From: Trebouxia sp. TZW2008
Taxonomy: Eukaryota > Chlorophyta > Trebouxiophyceae > Trebouxiales > Trebouxiaceae
Reading direction: 5' to 3'
Assembly (NCBI GenBank): GCA_002118135.1
Contig: BDIU01000074.1
Span: 1 to 64,000 of the forward strand
DNA length: 64,000 bases
The position numbers were made by a program, and so were the translations under genes. How positions within the stretch are numbered: position 1 is the first letter of the stretch; every line of letters starts with the position of its first letter. Positions 12,101-20,684 of this stretch are shown here, one piece after another. Below the pieces are notes generated by a model that worked only from the letters and a program-made list of their open reading frames with translations, searched no databases and was not told where the DNA came from.

Positions 12101-15100
12101 AGGCACTGGATGCGTTCAGGGTTGTCTTTCAGCTCTATTGCCTTGTTGAGCACCCTGATGGCTTCCCAGTGGTTCCCAAGGCCCTGCTTCATTTGAGCCA
12201 ACACTCTGATGGCATGTACGCCAGCATTATGAGGGTCCTTCAGCGCAAGCGCCTTCTTGAAGGCTGCTTCTGCCTCTGTCACATGCCCAAGCTGCAAGGG
12301 CACTGACAAGGTTTAAAATCTGTAACAAGGCCAACTAGGGCTCAACTAAGGTTGCACGCCAGCGTTGTGGGGTCTTCCAGTGCAAGCGCCTTCTTGAAAG
12401 CTGCTTTTTCGTCTGCCACATGCCCAAGCTGCATACAGAAACTGCGGCTAAGCGCATGCAGTGCAGACCCTTGTTACAGAACCTTCTAGCAGGCGATGGC
12501 ATGAACACCAGCATGGTGGGGATGTTTCAACGCAAGCGCCTTCTCGAACGCTGCTTCCGCCTCTGTCACATACTCAAGCTGTCTGGAACAGCCGCTGCTG
12601 AGTGCATGAGGTCAAAATGCTTGCAGAGGATATGGCTGCGGCTGTGGAGCAGATTAGGTGCTCACAGCGGTGCGATATTTTCAAACACGTGCAGCAGCCA
12701 TTGCCCAACAGGAGAATGCCCGACGGGGAATTGTAAGTCACATCTTGGTTTAGCAAGGCTACACACCTGTTGGTAGCAAGGCTGGCCGATGCTGGCAGCA
12801 AGCAGTCCACTTTGCGTGCCAACTATATGTCAGCACGTGGACCTCTGACACGCAATGACAGTGGAGCATTCACATGTAACCAAGCATGCTTCACATGCGC
12901 TCAGCCTTGCATCTCTGCCACATCGCTCTACTTCTGGTGAGCAAAGATGCAGATGACTAATGTGTTGCAGATTGCAGATATGTTGCAAATCAGTGGCGGG
13001 TGCTTCACAAATCATGAGAGCTGACCTCTTTTCTAGCTTGTGCCATGTTGACCCACGCCTCACGATGGTCAGTTTGCAAGTCAATGACTTTCTGGTACGC
13101 ACGGATGCCATCGCCAATGTCACCCATGCTTGTCTGACAAAGTCCTAGCAGATTCCAGGCTTGTAGATTCTTGGACTGATACTTGACGGCCTGCACAGCC
13201 ATGCATTGTATTCAGATAGCAACCAAAAGCCACTAAAGGTCAGGTTGGTTTGCTGTATGAGCCTACTGAGTATCAAAATGAGAAAAGAGAATGGCAGGCC
13301 AGAAATTGTGATTGAGCTTTGTGTAAGACATGGCTCTGACTCTTATTCACACTTGTATATCAGGGTGACATTCAAGACTTGCGATTGCACTCAAAGCTTG
13401 ATGCTGCAGGATTTGGAATCATACCTGCTTCAAGTCCTTGACGGCTCGAGCAAAGTCATGCATCTTCTGGAAAGTCATGCCACGCTCTGTGTGACACTCT
13501 GCTTTGGCATCAGTATCAGGCGAAAGCTCAATGGCATGCTGCAGATCCTGCAAGTACAGATTGCTTGTAAGCGACAGCATGCGCTGGGTTGACATTGTGA
13601 CTGGATGCCGGCCATTGCATTAGCAACTTGTTCATGACGCTCTGCAATGCTCAGCTTGCTTTTTGACATGCAATGTGCCGTACTTGAGTGGTCAACAGAT
13701 GTGGATTGACTTGTGAACTTGTGTTCCAGTCCTATGGGGTTGATGATCAGTCAATCAGGGAGTGCTCAGCACATCATTGTGAATTCAAGGCGCAATCATG
13801 CACCCTTGTTCACATGCAAAACAGTCATGCAGGGCTTGCATGTACTTGCAAGTGCTGATTCATCAAATTATGCAGGCCATTCTGCCTGCATTTCTTCCTT
13901 GGCAAATTCTGCTGAAATGAGACCAGTAGCAAGGTGTATTGCAGCATTCAAGAATGCAATAAGGGCAAGCAGTGTTGCTCACACTCAGAGCTTCTGCATG
14001 CAGACCAAGAGCTCCCCTGGCCTGGCCTCGCCGCTTCCAGCCATCTGCAAAGAAAGGCGCCTGCTCCACAGCAACTGTGAAGTCCTCAATCGCTCCTGCA
14101 TTGCCAAGCCCACATGCTAAATGTCACTGCTGAATAGCGACCTTTACATACTGAATTATTATGAAGGCCCTAAATATACAGTTCAAGCCCTTTTCAATTT
14201 GATTTTGCACCTCAGGACCCAAAAGTTATCATTGGAATCAGATGCGAGAGTATGCCAAGCGTTGCAGAGATAACTTCCAGTTTGGCAGCAAACAGGCTGC
14301 AGCGTACACCTTTCAATAAAGCTAAGCTGTGAGAAATGATGTGTGCCTACCTGAAATGCGAGCTGCAAGGCACGCCCATATTCACGTTGAAGCAGGTTTG
14401 AATGACCCTGTGTTGATGGGTTGGTTTGACATCTGAGGCTACCAAGGTGCAAGCTAGGCAAACATGTAGTTTGCATCCCTACCTTGGAGTTCCCTCTGCA
14501 GAGCTCTTGCAGTGCCACGGGCTACATGCGCGCCAAGGTTTGGCGACTTAGCATCTGTCCCATTGATGATGCCTGTCAGTAGCTTGTCAGCCTCATCTAG
14601 CTTGCCAGAATTGATCTGGGTAACAGCCAGACTGATGGCAGCTGATGAATCTTGTGACGCCACAGGCTTAGCAGGCTGCGACGGTGTTGATGGTCTAGCT
14701 ACTTGTGTTGATGGGTGTGCCACAGATGCCGTGCCATTCGCTATCACTTTGCTGCTTGTTATCTGCATCAACAGACGACACCCATCAGCCTGCTTGTGCG
14801 TTCAGATATGCCTGACATTGCTGTATTTGTCCTGTTTGCTCATGTGCAACCTTGCGACACCCATCAGCCTGCCTGTTGTACGGACATGGCTGACGTTGCA
14901 AACGTTTCCAAATGCCCTGTCAGGTGATGCCATGAGTGCTGAATATGACAACATTCATCAGCCTGCCTGTGGTCTCACATATGCCTGATGTTGCAGACAG
15001 GTGTGTTTGCCCTGTTGGGATAAGGCACTCACTTGAGACACCCATCAGCCTGCTTGTGGTTTCAGAGACAGCTAACATTGCAAACATATGCGTTTGGCCG

Positions 15101-15769
15101 GTCAGGTGACGCCATGCACTCTGACTGTGCAGTGACTGTCATTTTGTTTTGCTGGGAAGACTGACCATTGTGGTCCCATTGGCTGCAGCTTGGGGTGGCG
15201 CTGACCCTTGCTGGGGGTTGTCAGCATACAGTGCAGCAGCAACTGCACCAGGCACGCTCAGCAGCTTGTGAGCTTGTACAACCAGCTTGGCGTCTGTTGA
15301 AGGGGAGCAAGCTTTGACAGCCTGCTGCCATAGTTTCTTGGCTTCAGCCTCATACTGCGCGACAGCATATGAATGTCGCCTTGTCTTTTGTTTTACACGC
15401 AAAAGACCTGAGGGACTCACATTGCCCTTTTTGAGCTTGTGCAATAACAAGCCTTGGCGCACAAAAGCCAGCACAAACGGTGCATCGTGAGCTGTAGAGA
15501 TCTTGACAGCCTCTTCATACTCCTGCAAATACATGCATATGACTCAACACGAAAACAAACAAACATCACCTGCAGCTCGCGCATGTTCGCCTCACCTTCA
15601 GAGCTCGTCGATTCAGCTGCAACTCTTCATAGCAATACGCTCGATTGCATATCAATTGGCAGACCGCGCTGGTGTCACTGTTTGAAACTTGCGTGATCTC
15701 GACATCTAAACATTTGATGGCCGCAGCAAAATTGCGAGTCACCAATGCAGAGGCGTATGCAGAGCTCAT
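3118..15769 (-). CDS. SRFR1: SRFR1/TTC13-like TPR protein, 18 exons
   Basis: Exons, 5' to 3': 15596-15769, 15421-15522, 15166-15354, 14483-14762, 13983-14095, 13425-13547, 13026-13190, 12090-12291, 11346-11566, 10511-10621, 9942-10079, 8928-9083, 7758-7938, 5931-6053, 5499-5614, 4956-5156, 3668-3923, 3118-3353. All phases agree, giving about 1028 residues; Arabidopsis SRFR1 is about 1050. The N-terminal half holds TPR repeats (CNRAYCYEELQLNRRAL, DGWKRRGQARGALG, AWNLLGLCQTSMGD). The C-terminal half has landmarks I know from SRFR1/TTC13: GFLPNKRQLRMGGLAAIE, KWRDAMDIPVRWRQLSEP, FGSHTPM, MEGTRLTIV, FSIRTPVTPPRW, YYWYNFMPLARGTA, LAADMPIT and VDWEAIL..PTAFI.SVSPWLYP. SRFR1 is a TPR adaptor that restrains immune-receptor signalling in land plants. 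Its role in algae is unknown. The start is the first in-frame ATG; the longer open frame begins at a TTG. Most long introns hold exon-echo arrays. The least certain part is the 3' end (3353-3668), where another small exon is possible. Confidence 0.9.
3539..4715 (-). repeat. Echo array of the SRFR1 VDWEAIL exon
   Basis: The head of coding exon 3668-3923, with its acceptor, recurs upstream at about 4097-4122, 4269-4294, 4466-4490 and 4689-4712, spaced roughly 170-220 bp. The copy at 4269-4294 still encodes VDWEAILSR..AAFI..VSPWLYPP in frame. A copy of the exon tail lies downstream at 3539-3600. The coding copy is therefore the last of the acceptor-side series. Confidence 0.85.
4780..5285 (-). 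repeat. Echoes flanking the SRFR1 YYWYNFMPLARG exon
   Basis: Exon 4956-5156 has a copy of its 3' half on the donor side at about 4785-4890, still reading GYITVLAIFLAADMPITAYV, and a copy of an internal part on the other side at 5222-5285. This exon is thus flanked by copies on both sides. Confidence 0.85.
5931..6695 (-). repeat. Five-copy array of an SRFR1 exon
   Basis: The exon 5931-6053 is followed upstream (in gene sense) by four diverged copies. Their equivalent exon tops are at about 6213, 6374, 6537 and 6692, so the period is 155-163 bp. The acceptor CAG and a piece of intron (GCATGC.CA...) repeat with the exon. I chose the 5931-6053 copy as coding because only it keeps the donor and phase that join to the next exon (5499-5614) and the residues GKDSWVVVP expected here. 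Confidence 0.9.
7270..7640. repeat. GAT-rich low-complexity tract
   Basis: A run of GAT and related triplets (dense at 7537-7640, weaker at 7270-7330) lies inside an SRFR1 intron. It gives an Asp-rich open frame on the plus strand that I take as an artefact. Confidence 0.8.
7758..8505 (-). repeat. Echo array of the SRFR1 WVDLLTKQEF exon
   Basis: The head of exon 7758-7938 recurs at about 8085-8125, 8240-8295 and 8455-8503. Each copy keeps a recognisable CAGCAAGTC.ACCCA.A core and an acceptor-like CAG or TAG. Spacing is about 170-210 bp. Confidence 0.85.
8928..9360 (-). repeat. Echo array of the SRFR1 VKERQAER exon
   Basis: The head of exon 8928-9083 has a long, in-frame copy at 9270-9353 reading VKERQAEREVM...FDAEQAQHT. 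Shorter decayed copies of the splice-site region lie at about 9140-9165 and 9190-9232. Confidence 0.85.
9942..10255 (-). repeat. Echo of the SRFR1 GFLPNKRQ exon
   Basis: The head of exon 9942-10079 recurs at about 10165-10255, with an internal deletion. The block ending in GCTGCTGCACCTGCAC, which carries the acceptor, is nearly unchanged. Confidence 0.8.
12090..12580 (-). repeat. Three-copy array of an SRFR1 TPR exon head
   Basis: The head of exon 12090-12291 (LGHVTEAEAAFKKALALKDP) recurs with its acceptor at about 12360-12430 and 12495-12580, periods 137 and 150 bp. Both copies still read in frame as TPR-like helices (KAAFKKALALEDP and EAEAAFEKALALKHP). They lie in the preceding intron. Confidence 0.9.
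14763..15110 (-). repeat. Tandem intron repeat beside an SRFR1 acceptor
   Basis: The intron between exons 15166-15354 and 14483-14762 contains at least four copies of a unit marked by ACACCCATCAGCCTGC (about 14778, 14859, 14955 and 15040), period about 80-95 bp, starting right next to the acceptor. Here little or no exon sequence is included. Confidence 0.75.
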
Positions 15770-16145
15770 TGCCGTCAATCTGTCATAAGCTCGATGCTCT
15801 CAGCGACGGTAACGCAGCTCCACCCCCCTGCCAAGAGGACGCATGACAACATGTTGCCAGGCGCCGCTTTCGATATTCTCAGCGCATGCACTGTGTCAGC
15901 GATATGACGAGCAAGATGTTCAGCGCATTCGCACTCGTGCGCTTGCGCTGCAGAAGCGCTGATAGCACACACGCACTGAAACTAGCAAGGGCGCAGGGCC
16001 GGGCGCAATTGCCTTGACAAGTCAAAGGCTTAAGCGTTGACCGAGAGAAGGTGTAGTCAGCTTTTATCTGTGCTGCTTGAACCGTGCGTGAACTGGATTC
16101 TCTTCACCGTCCCGTCGGAGTTGTGTTGCATCAAGAACCTCAATA
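15770..16145. promoter_or_regulatory. Shared divergent promoter region, SRFR1 and CDGSH
   Basis: The SRFR1 start (15769, -) and the CDGSH start (16146, +) are only 376 bp apart and point away from each other, so their promoters must lie here unless 5' UTR introns exist. No named element is visible. Confidence 0.45.
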
Positions 16146-16741
16146 ATGCAATCCGTAACTTTGCAGCAGGCCAATTTCCGGTGTCAGCCTGCAACAGTCT
16201 CTCGGCAGACTCAGCGTCGTGCGATCACGCAGTGCTCAACGTCCGAGACGCAGAGGGACACCAGTAGGCCTCCAGTAAAAGGCGCTCATTTGCGCAGCAC
16301 TTGCGACAGCGAAGGCCCTCTTGCGGTATGCGAGACTTGATGCGAACGAAACTTGCTGAACGTTACACAGTGGCCCTGTCGTATCGTATCGTATTAACAT
16401 TTCTGTGTCTCACGTTCTCCACGATGCATGCAGAAGTCTAAGTGTTGGTGTGGCAAATCCAAAAAGGTGAGCAGAGCTCGACAATCCACGAAAGTTGTCA
16501 GCAACACCGTGTATAAGTTGTTGTTGATCCTCTGCACTGCCACACCTATTGCTTGGTACAGTCTGTGAAATCAAAATTGTGGCAACAAGTTCTTTCCTTG
16601 CTGCAAAATGGCTTCTATAGATGATGCTAATGTGCAATGCTATGCATGCAGAAGCCTTGGTGCGACGGGTCGCATTCAAAGAAAGTCATGCACATTATGG
16701 ACAGCACCGCAAAAGGCCCAGCACACTGCTTTCTGGAGTAA
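16146..16741 (+). CDS. CDGSH iron-sulfur domain protein, probably plastid-targeted
   Basis: Three exons, 16146-16325, 16434-16466 and 16652-16741, all in phase 0, encode about 100 residues. Exon 1 is a Ser/Thr/Gln/Arg-rich leader with few acidic residues at first, as expected for a plastid or mitochondrial transit peptide. Exons 2 and 3 together form one perfect CDGSH motif, CWCGKSKKKPWCDGSH, in which three Cys and one His bind a 2Fe-2S cluster. A short tail follows, ending at TAA. The middle exon is only 33 bp and the motif is split by an intron, so automated gene finders could miss it. NEET-type proteins take part in iron-sulfur or redox handling. This one has no membrane anchor and a shorter domain than plant NEET, closer to compact bacterial CDGSH proteins. 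Confidence 0.8.
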
Positions 16742-17670
16742 CAATGTTCCTTGTGTTACTGGACTTTCACTGCAGACACTTGGCACCTGTAGACCCAGGA
16801 GTGAGAGAATGATACTGCTGTAGAGCCAGATATAGTTGGAAGGAGTGATTTTATGCAGTCAACTAGAGATGCAGCTTCACAGATACCCTGCAACGCAAAC
16901 AACTTGCCATTTGTTCAATAGGTCTTCTCTGCAACTATCCTCGACCCTGCTTCATCTTCAGCTAGATGATAAATGCATCGCACGCAGGCCAATGCAATAC
17001 TGCAAAGGCAACCTGCATTTGGTGAGATCAGTGCCATTTGCTGTATAAACTCTACATGAATAGTGGCACATGCTAAAATTGTATCTATCTTGAGCCTTTT
17101 TGCACAGCACTATGTATTGTCAGACACCAAGTTCATGGAGAAGGTCCCTGCACTTCATAAATCCAAGCTTTCTTAGGCTCTGTGTTGTCATCTCCCAGCC
17201 ATCTGCACTGAAAAGTTTGCAGCATCATTGAGAAAATGGTATACGGCTTTGTTCAAAGCGTGCAAGCTGCAACTCGGAAGCTCGCTATCAAAGTCCAACT
17301 CGATGGCTGAAACTTTGTATCTGCACTCGAATGAAACTATCTTGGTACGTCTGACCACCAACAGCAACTTCACAGCAGCAATCATGCAGGAGCAAATGGC
17401 TTTTCATGCAATTGCTCAAAGCACGCTTGGTGACCAGTTTTGACAACCATGCAAAAAGCCCAATTTGACCATTTGAGTCAAAAGGCACCACATCAGAGGT
17501 CGGCAGCTTGTCTGGCAGCTTGTATTCAATATCTGTGCGCTCAGAATTACGCCAGCAGGCTGCGCAGCGCTTGACAAACGGCACTGCACTTCAGGACTGC
17601 ATTCATTTCATTGCGTTGCCGTGTACACCTCCAAAGTCTGTCAGGCTGCGTTTGTGTCACAGTTGACAGC
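16742..17670 (-). CDS. Possible small unidentified gene on the minus strand
   Basis: Two protein-like open blocks lie between the CDGSH and DUF3110 genes. One spans about 17450-17584 and reads TDIEYKLPDKLPTSDVVPF. The other runs from about 17320, after a TGCAG acceptor, to a TGA at 17188-17190 and reads IELDFDSELPSCSLHALNKA. They could be exons of one minus-strand gene whose start I cannot place; an ATG at about 17607 is not in the same frame. I do not recognise the peptide. The rest of the stretch shows nothing. Confidence 0.2.
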
Positions 17671-19227
17671 ATGTCACAGCTGCTTGGTGTCGAGCTCTTC
17701 AGCTCATGTCACGTCGCGCGGACGCCTTGCTTACTGACGCATAGCAAACGACATTCACAACATAGGACAGCCTTGATAGCGCGCGCTCAAACCCTTGACA
17801 GAAGTGTATACTCACAACAAGCCAATCAAGTCACTGGGAGGGAGCGGCTACTCAGATATCCAGACGGCCGTGTCCGATGCATCCGCTATCCAACTACAGC
17901 AAACACAGACGTCCAGTCGCCAGCTGAGCAGATTGACGTCCTCGTTAGTTACGAAGAGGACTGGGATCCTGATCGCTGGGACGACATAGAGTGGGCTTGG
18001 GACGCGCCAAGCTCACGAGAAGGGGTCACATCACAAAGCTCAGGCTTTGTAGAAGCGCCACCTGATCAGACTGCAAGCAGGCAGGAAGTGCTGCAGAAGG
18101 CAAGCGGTCATGCAAGCTTGCTGGGCAAATTCTGCAGATACACTGTTTATTGTTGACAGGATCATTTGTGTGGCATTTGCTGCAGACACGACATACTTTT
18201 GAAAGTCCTGCAGACCTGCTGCGGACTTTGAATGCAGAGGGATACTTGCAAGCGCAACAAGAGCTGATGAAGCAAGTGCAAAACAGCTACGAGGTAAGCA
18301 CTTAACAATATGCAAACCTGGCATTAGTATGTGTGTGACAATCTCCTAGGCCATTCTCTCTGCTCCTGTACAGATTCACACTGGCAGTCCATGGGTCCAG
18401 TCAAGGCCAGTCTTTGTTCTCATTCAGCAACAGCCTGGCACAGACGTCCCACTGACATACACCCTCAGAACAAAAGTCAGTTGGGCAGCTGCTGAAGATG
18501 AACTTTCAAAGGTGACGGCCCTTAGCATTTTGGCTTGTATAATGTGCACTGCGCAATGTTGCAACACTATGCTGGTTGCCACCTTTTGCCAACTGTTGGC
18601 AAAGGGTCTGAGCCACGCTTAACCTATTTGCGGCCAAGCCAGCCATACAATGCCTGAGCTCTTGAGCTGTGTTTGTAGCACGCACCGTCTTCACCTTTCA
18701 TCCAGACAGATGACATACATCTGCACCACAATTGACACAACAATGCATGCATGATCCAGCTCTCTTGACATGTGTGTATATCATTGTAGGTGCTGAAACG
18801 GCGGCGGCCAGATGGCTCGCCCATCATCCAGGTGGATCAGCTCAAGGATGGCCTTGTACTCTTTGAGGATGTTGCAGACGCAGAAAGATACAGCAACTAC
18901 ATGGAGGCTGACAGCACGTCACAGGTAAATGCACTTGCTTTGGCAGTAGTATACAAGATTATGTACCTGCAGGCAGTCAACTGGCTCAATTTGGACAGAC
19001 ATGCTGCCAAACTTTATTGTGCCTCTCTGCATATGAAAGCAGATGGGCTTGAGCTTTGTTTTGGTCTACTGCAGGTACTCATTGCGCAGTGTGATGCGCA
19101 TGACGTCTTCAGAAATGTCCAGGATGTGCGCAGCGTTGTAGTCTTGCTTCGGAAAGGGTCAAATGTGCCCACACCACAGCAGCTGGCTGTGTCATTGCGA
19201 AACAAACAATCTCTGGAAAATGACTGA
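17671..19227 (+). CDS. DUF3110 domain protein, plastid-type
   Basis: Five exons, 17671-18099, 18186-18293, 18374-18511, 18790-18924 and 19075-19227, are all phase 0 and give about 320 residues. The start chosen at 17671 opens a Ser/Arg-rich leader of about 50 residues (transit-peptide-like). An in-frame ATG at 17611 is an alternative. Acidic residues follow (EEDWDPDRWDDIEW). The C-terminal third fits DUF3110, known from cyanobacteria and plastid-bearing eukaryotes: VFVLIQQPGTDVPLTYTL, then LVLFEDVADAERYSNYMEAD, then a segment ending VVLLRKGSNVPTP. Function is unknown. Intron 1 starts with GCAAGC after AAG, a GC-AG intron; a GT alternative that keeps the frame is not visible. The phase agreement across five exons makes the structure secure; the family name rests on motif recall. 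Confidence 0.8.
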
Positions 19228-19870
19228 AAAATTGCCTTTCAGCCTTCAGATCTGTACATTACAGTAGCTGTACAATTTGTTGCTTTAGCTTCCAGATGTA
19301 TGATATTGGTGGTTTGAGTTGCAGATGAGATCAAGTCTGATCATTTCGTTCCTGTACTCTAGACTATCTGATGCTCATGCTATCAGCACGCCATAAAAGC
19401 TAGCATGCTGCCCATGGCAGGCATAGCTAGGGCAGTTTTGCAGAATCAAACTTAGACATTTGCCAGGATAGATCTTGCATTCCTTTTATCTTTCACCAGA
19501 TTCTTCTTGAAGTTTTGTGGGATGATGTGCTGTAAAGTAGTGTTTCAAATTGGCTCCATCTAACCTTCAGTCCTTGGCTTTGTGCATGCTTTGAGTAGTG
19601 CTTGTATACACAGGGGGACAGCTAGCACGTGCGACGTTCTGTTTGACAGACAGTGCTGCAAAAGTCTGATGTATCCAGCACTGACTGGACAAGGTGATTC
19701 GAAAATACCAATGCAACAGCCAGATTGAGTGCGTTGGGTGCAGGTACATGACCACCTGTATGCAACTTTAGTAAATTCCACAGCCTGCCTCTGTCAAATA
19801 AGGCTCCTGTTGTCATAATGCAGAGAAAACAAGGTCTCAGGACCAATCTGCACAGGTTTCAGCGCTTTGT
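19228..19870. other. Convergent intergenic region
   Basis: The DUF3110 gene ends at 19227 and the HIT gene ends at 19871 on the other strand. The 643 bp between hold both 3' UTRs and no gene I can support. Confidence 0.5.
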
Positions 19871-20341
19871 TCAACTGCTTGGTTCACCCTGAATCTGATG
19901 TGCTATCTGGATAAGCTCTTCATGACTCATTTGAGGCCCATCATTTGTGGCAAGCATGCCAGTATAGCTGGTATAGAATGTCCTGTCCATTGAGTTGATG
20001 GCCTTCCATTTTCCTGGTTCCATGCCATGCATAGGAAACAGCTTGACATGCAAATGATCAATTCCAAACCCCTCTGCAACAAGGCCTGTGCGCTGGACAC
20101 CAAGGTTCTGGTCGATTTGCCTGCCCAATTTTTTGGCAAATAACAGAAGGCTGATGAAGGTGCTGTCATCAGCTTCCAGAACATAGCTGGGATGATGTTT
20201 CTTGGTGGCCACCACTGTTACTCCTCGAGTGTTGGGGTAAGGGGTCAGGAATGCTAAGTGTTCAGAGTCCTCACCAATGACGTAAATTGGCGCGCTACCT
20301 CCAATGATATTGCAGAACAAACAAGTGCCGGTGCCAGACAT
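19871..20341 (-). CDS. HIT-family protein with a variant histidine triad
   Basis: A single-exon gene of 156 residues with ATG at 20341. The N-terminus LFCNIIGG and the segment DSEHLAFLTPYPNTRG are typical of HIT nucleotide hydrolases and transferases. The signature is DHLHVKLFPMHG at about residues 95-106. The first His (96) and the catalytic middle His (98) are present, but the third is Lys (K100) instead of the canonical H-x-H-x-H. A subset of HIT proteins with HLHxKL is known to me, so this may be a real subfamily rather than loss of function. The substrate cannot be inferred. It has no intron and no obvious targeting peptide. It faces the ABC1K gene head to head. Confidence 0.85.
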   Translation of the reverse strand: MSGTGTCLFCNIIGGSAPIYVIGEDSEHLAFLTPYPNTRGVTVVATKKHHPSYVLEADDSTFISLLLFAKKLGRQIDQNLGVQRTGLVAEGFGIDHLHVKLFPMHGMEPGKWKAINSMDRTFYTSYTGMLATNDGPQMSHEELIQIAHQIQGEPSS

Positions 20342-20684
20342 TCAGATTGTTCTTTTGTTTGGCTGCTTGACCCGATTGCACCTGACTGATCAGAAGATGC
20401 CTTGGCATCAAGTCACGTACCTTGCTGAAAATGAATCGGTCATGATTGACAGACGAGAAGATGGCAATGGCAACGCAGCGCCCACGATCCGGAATCACGC
20501 ACTGCTAGTTGCAAGTTTGTAGAAGCCAGTTAAAGGATTTTGCTTGTCCCTGCGCTTTTCGTGTCCCCACAGCGATCCCAATCTTCTAAGTTCAGAGGTG
20601 ACTTTAGCAGGTCAACACACACCGTGTCCATGCAAGGCTGAAGCGACATTATATACCAGGAACCCTGCTTACACATACAGTGAA
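20342..20684. promoter_or_regulatory. Divergent promoter region, HIT and ABC1K
   Basis: 343 bp separate two start codons that face away from each other. This must contain both promoters. An upstream in-frame extension of ABC1K exists from 20544, but it starts with TTG. Confidence 0.4.

Noticed and set aside
12090..12580. Three TPR-exon copies as a real TPR expansion of SRFR1
   Set aside because: The two extra copies lack a donor and a complete TPR pair in frame, and the model with one copy matches the known length.
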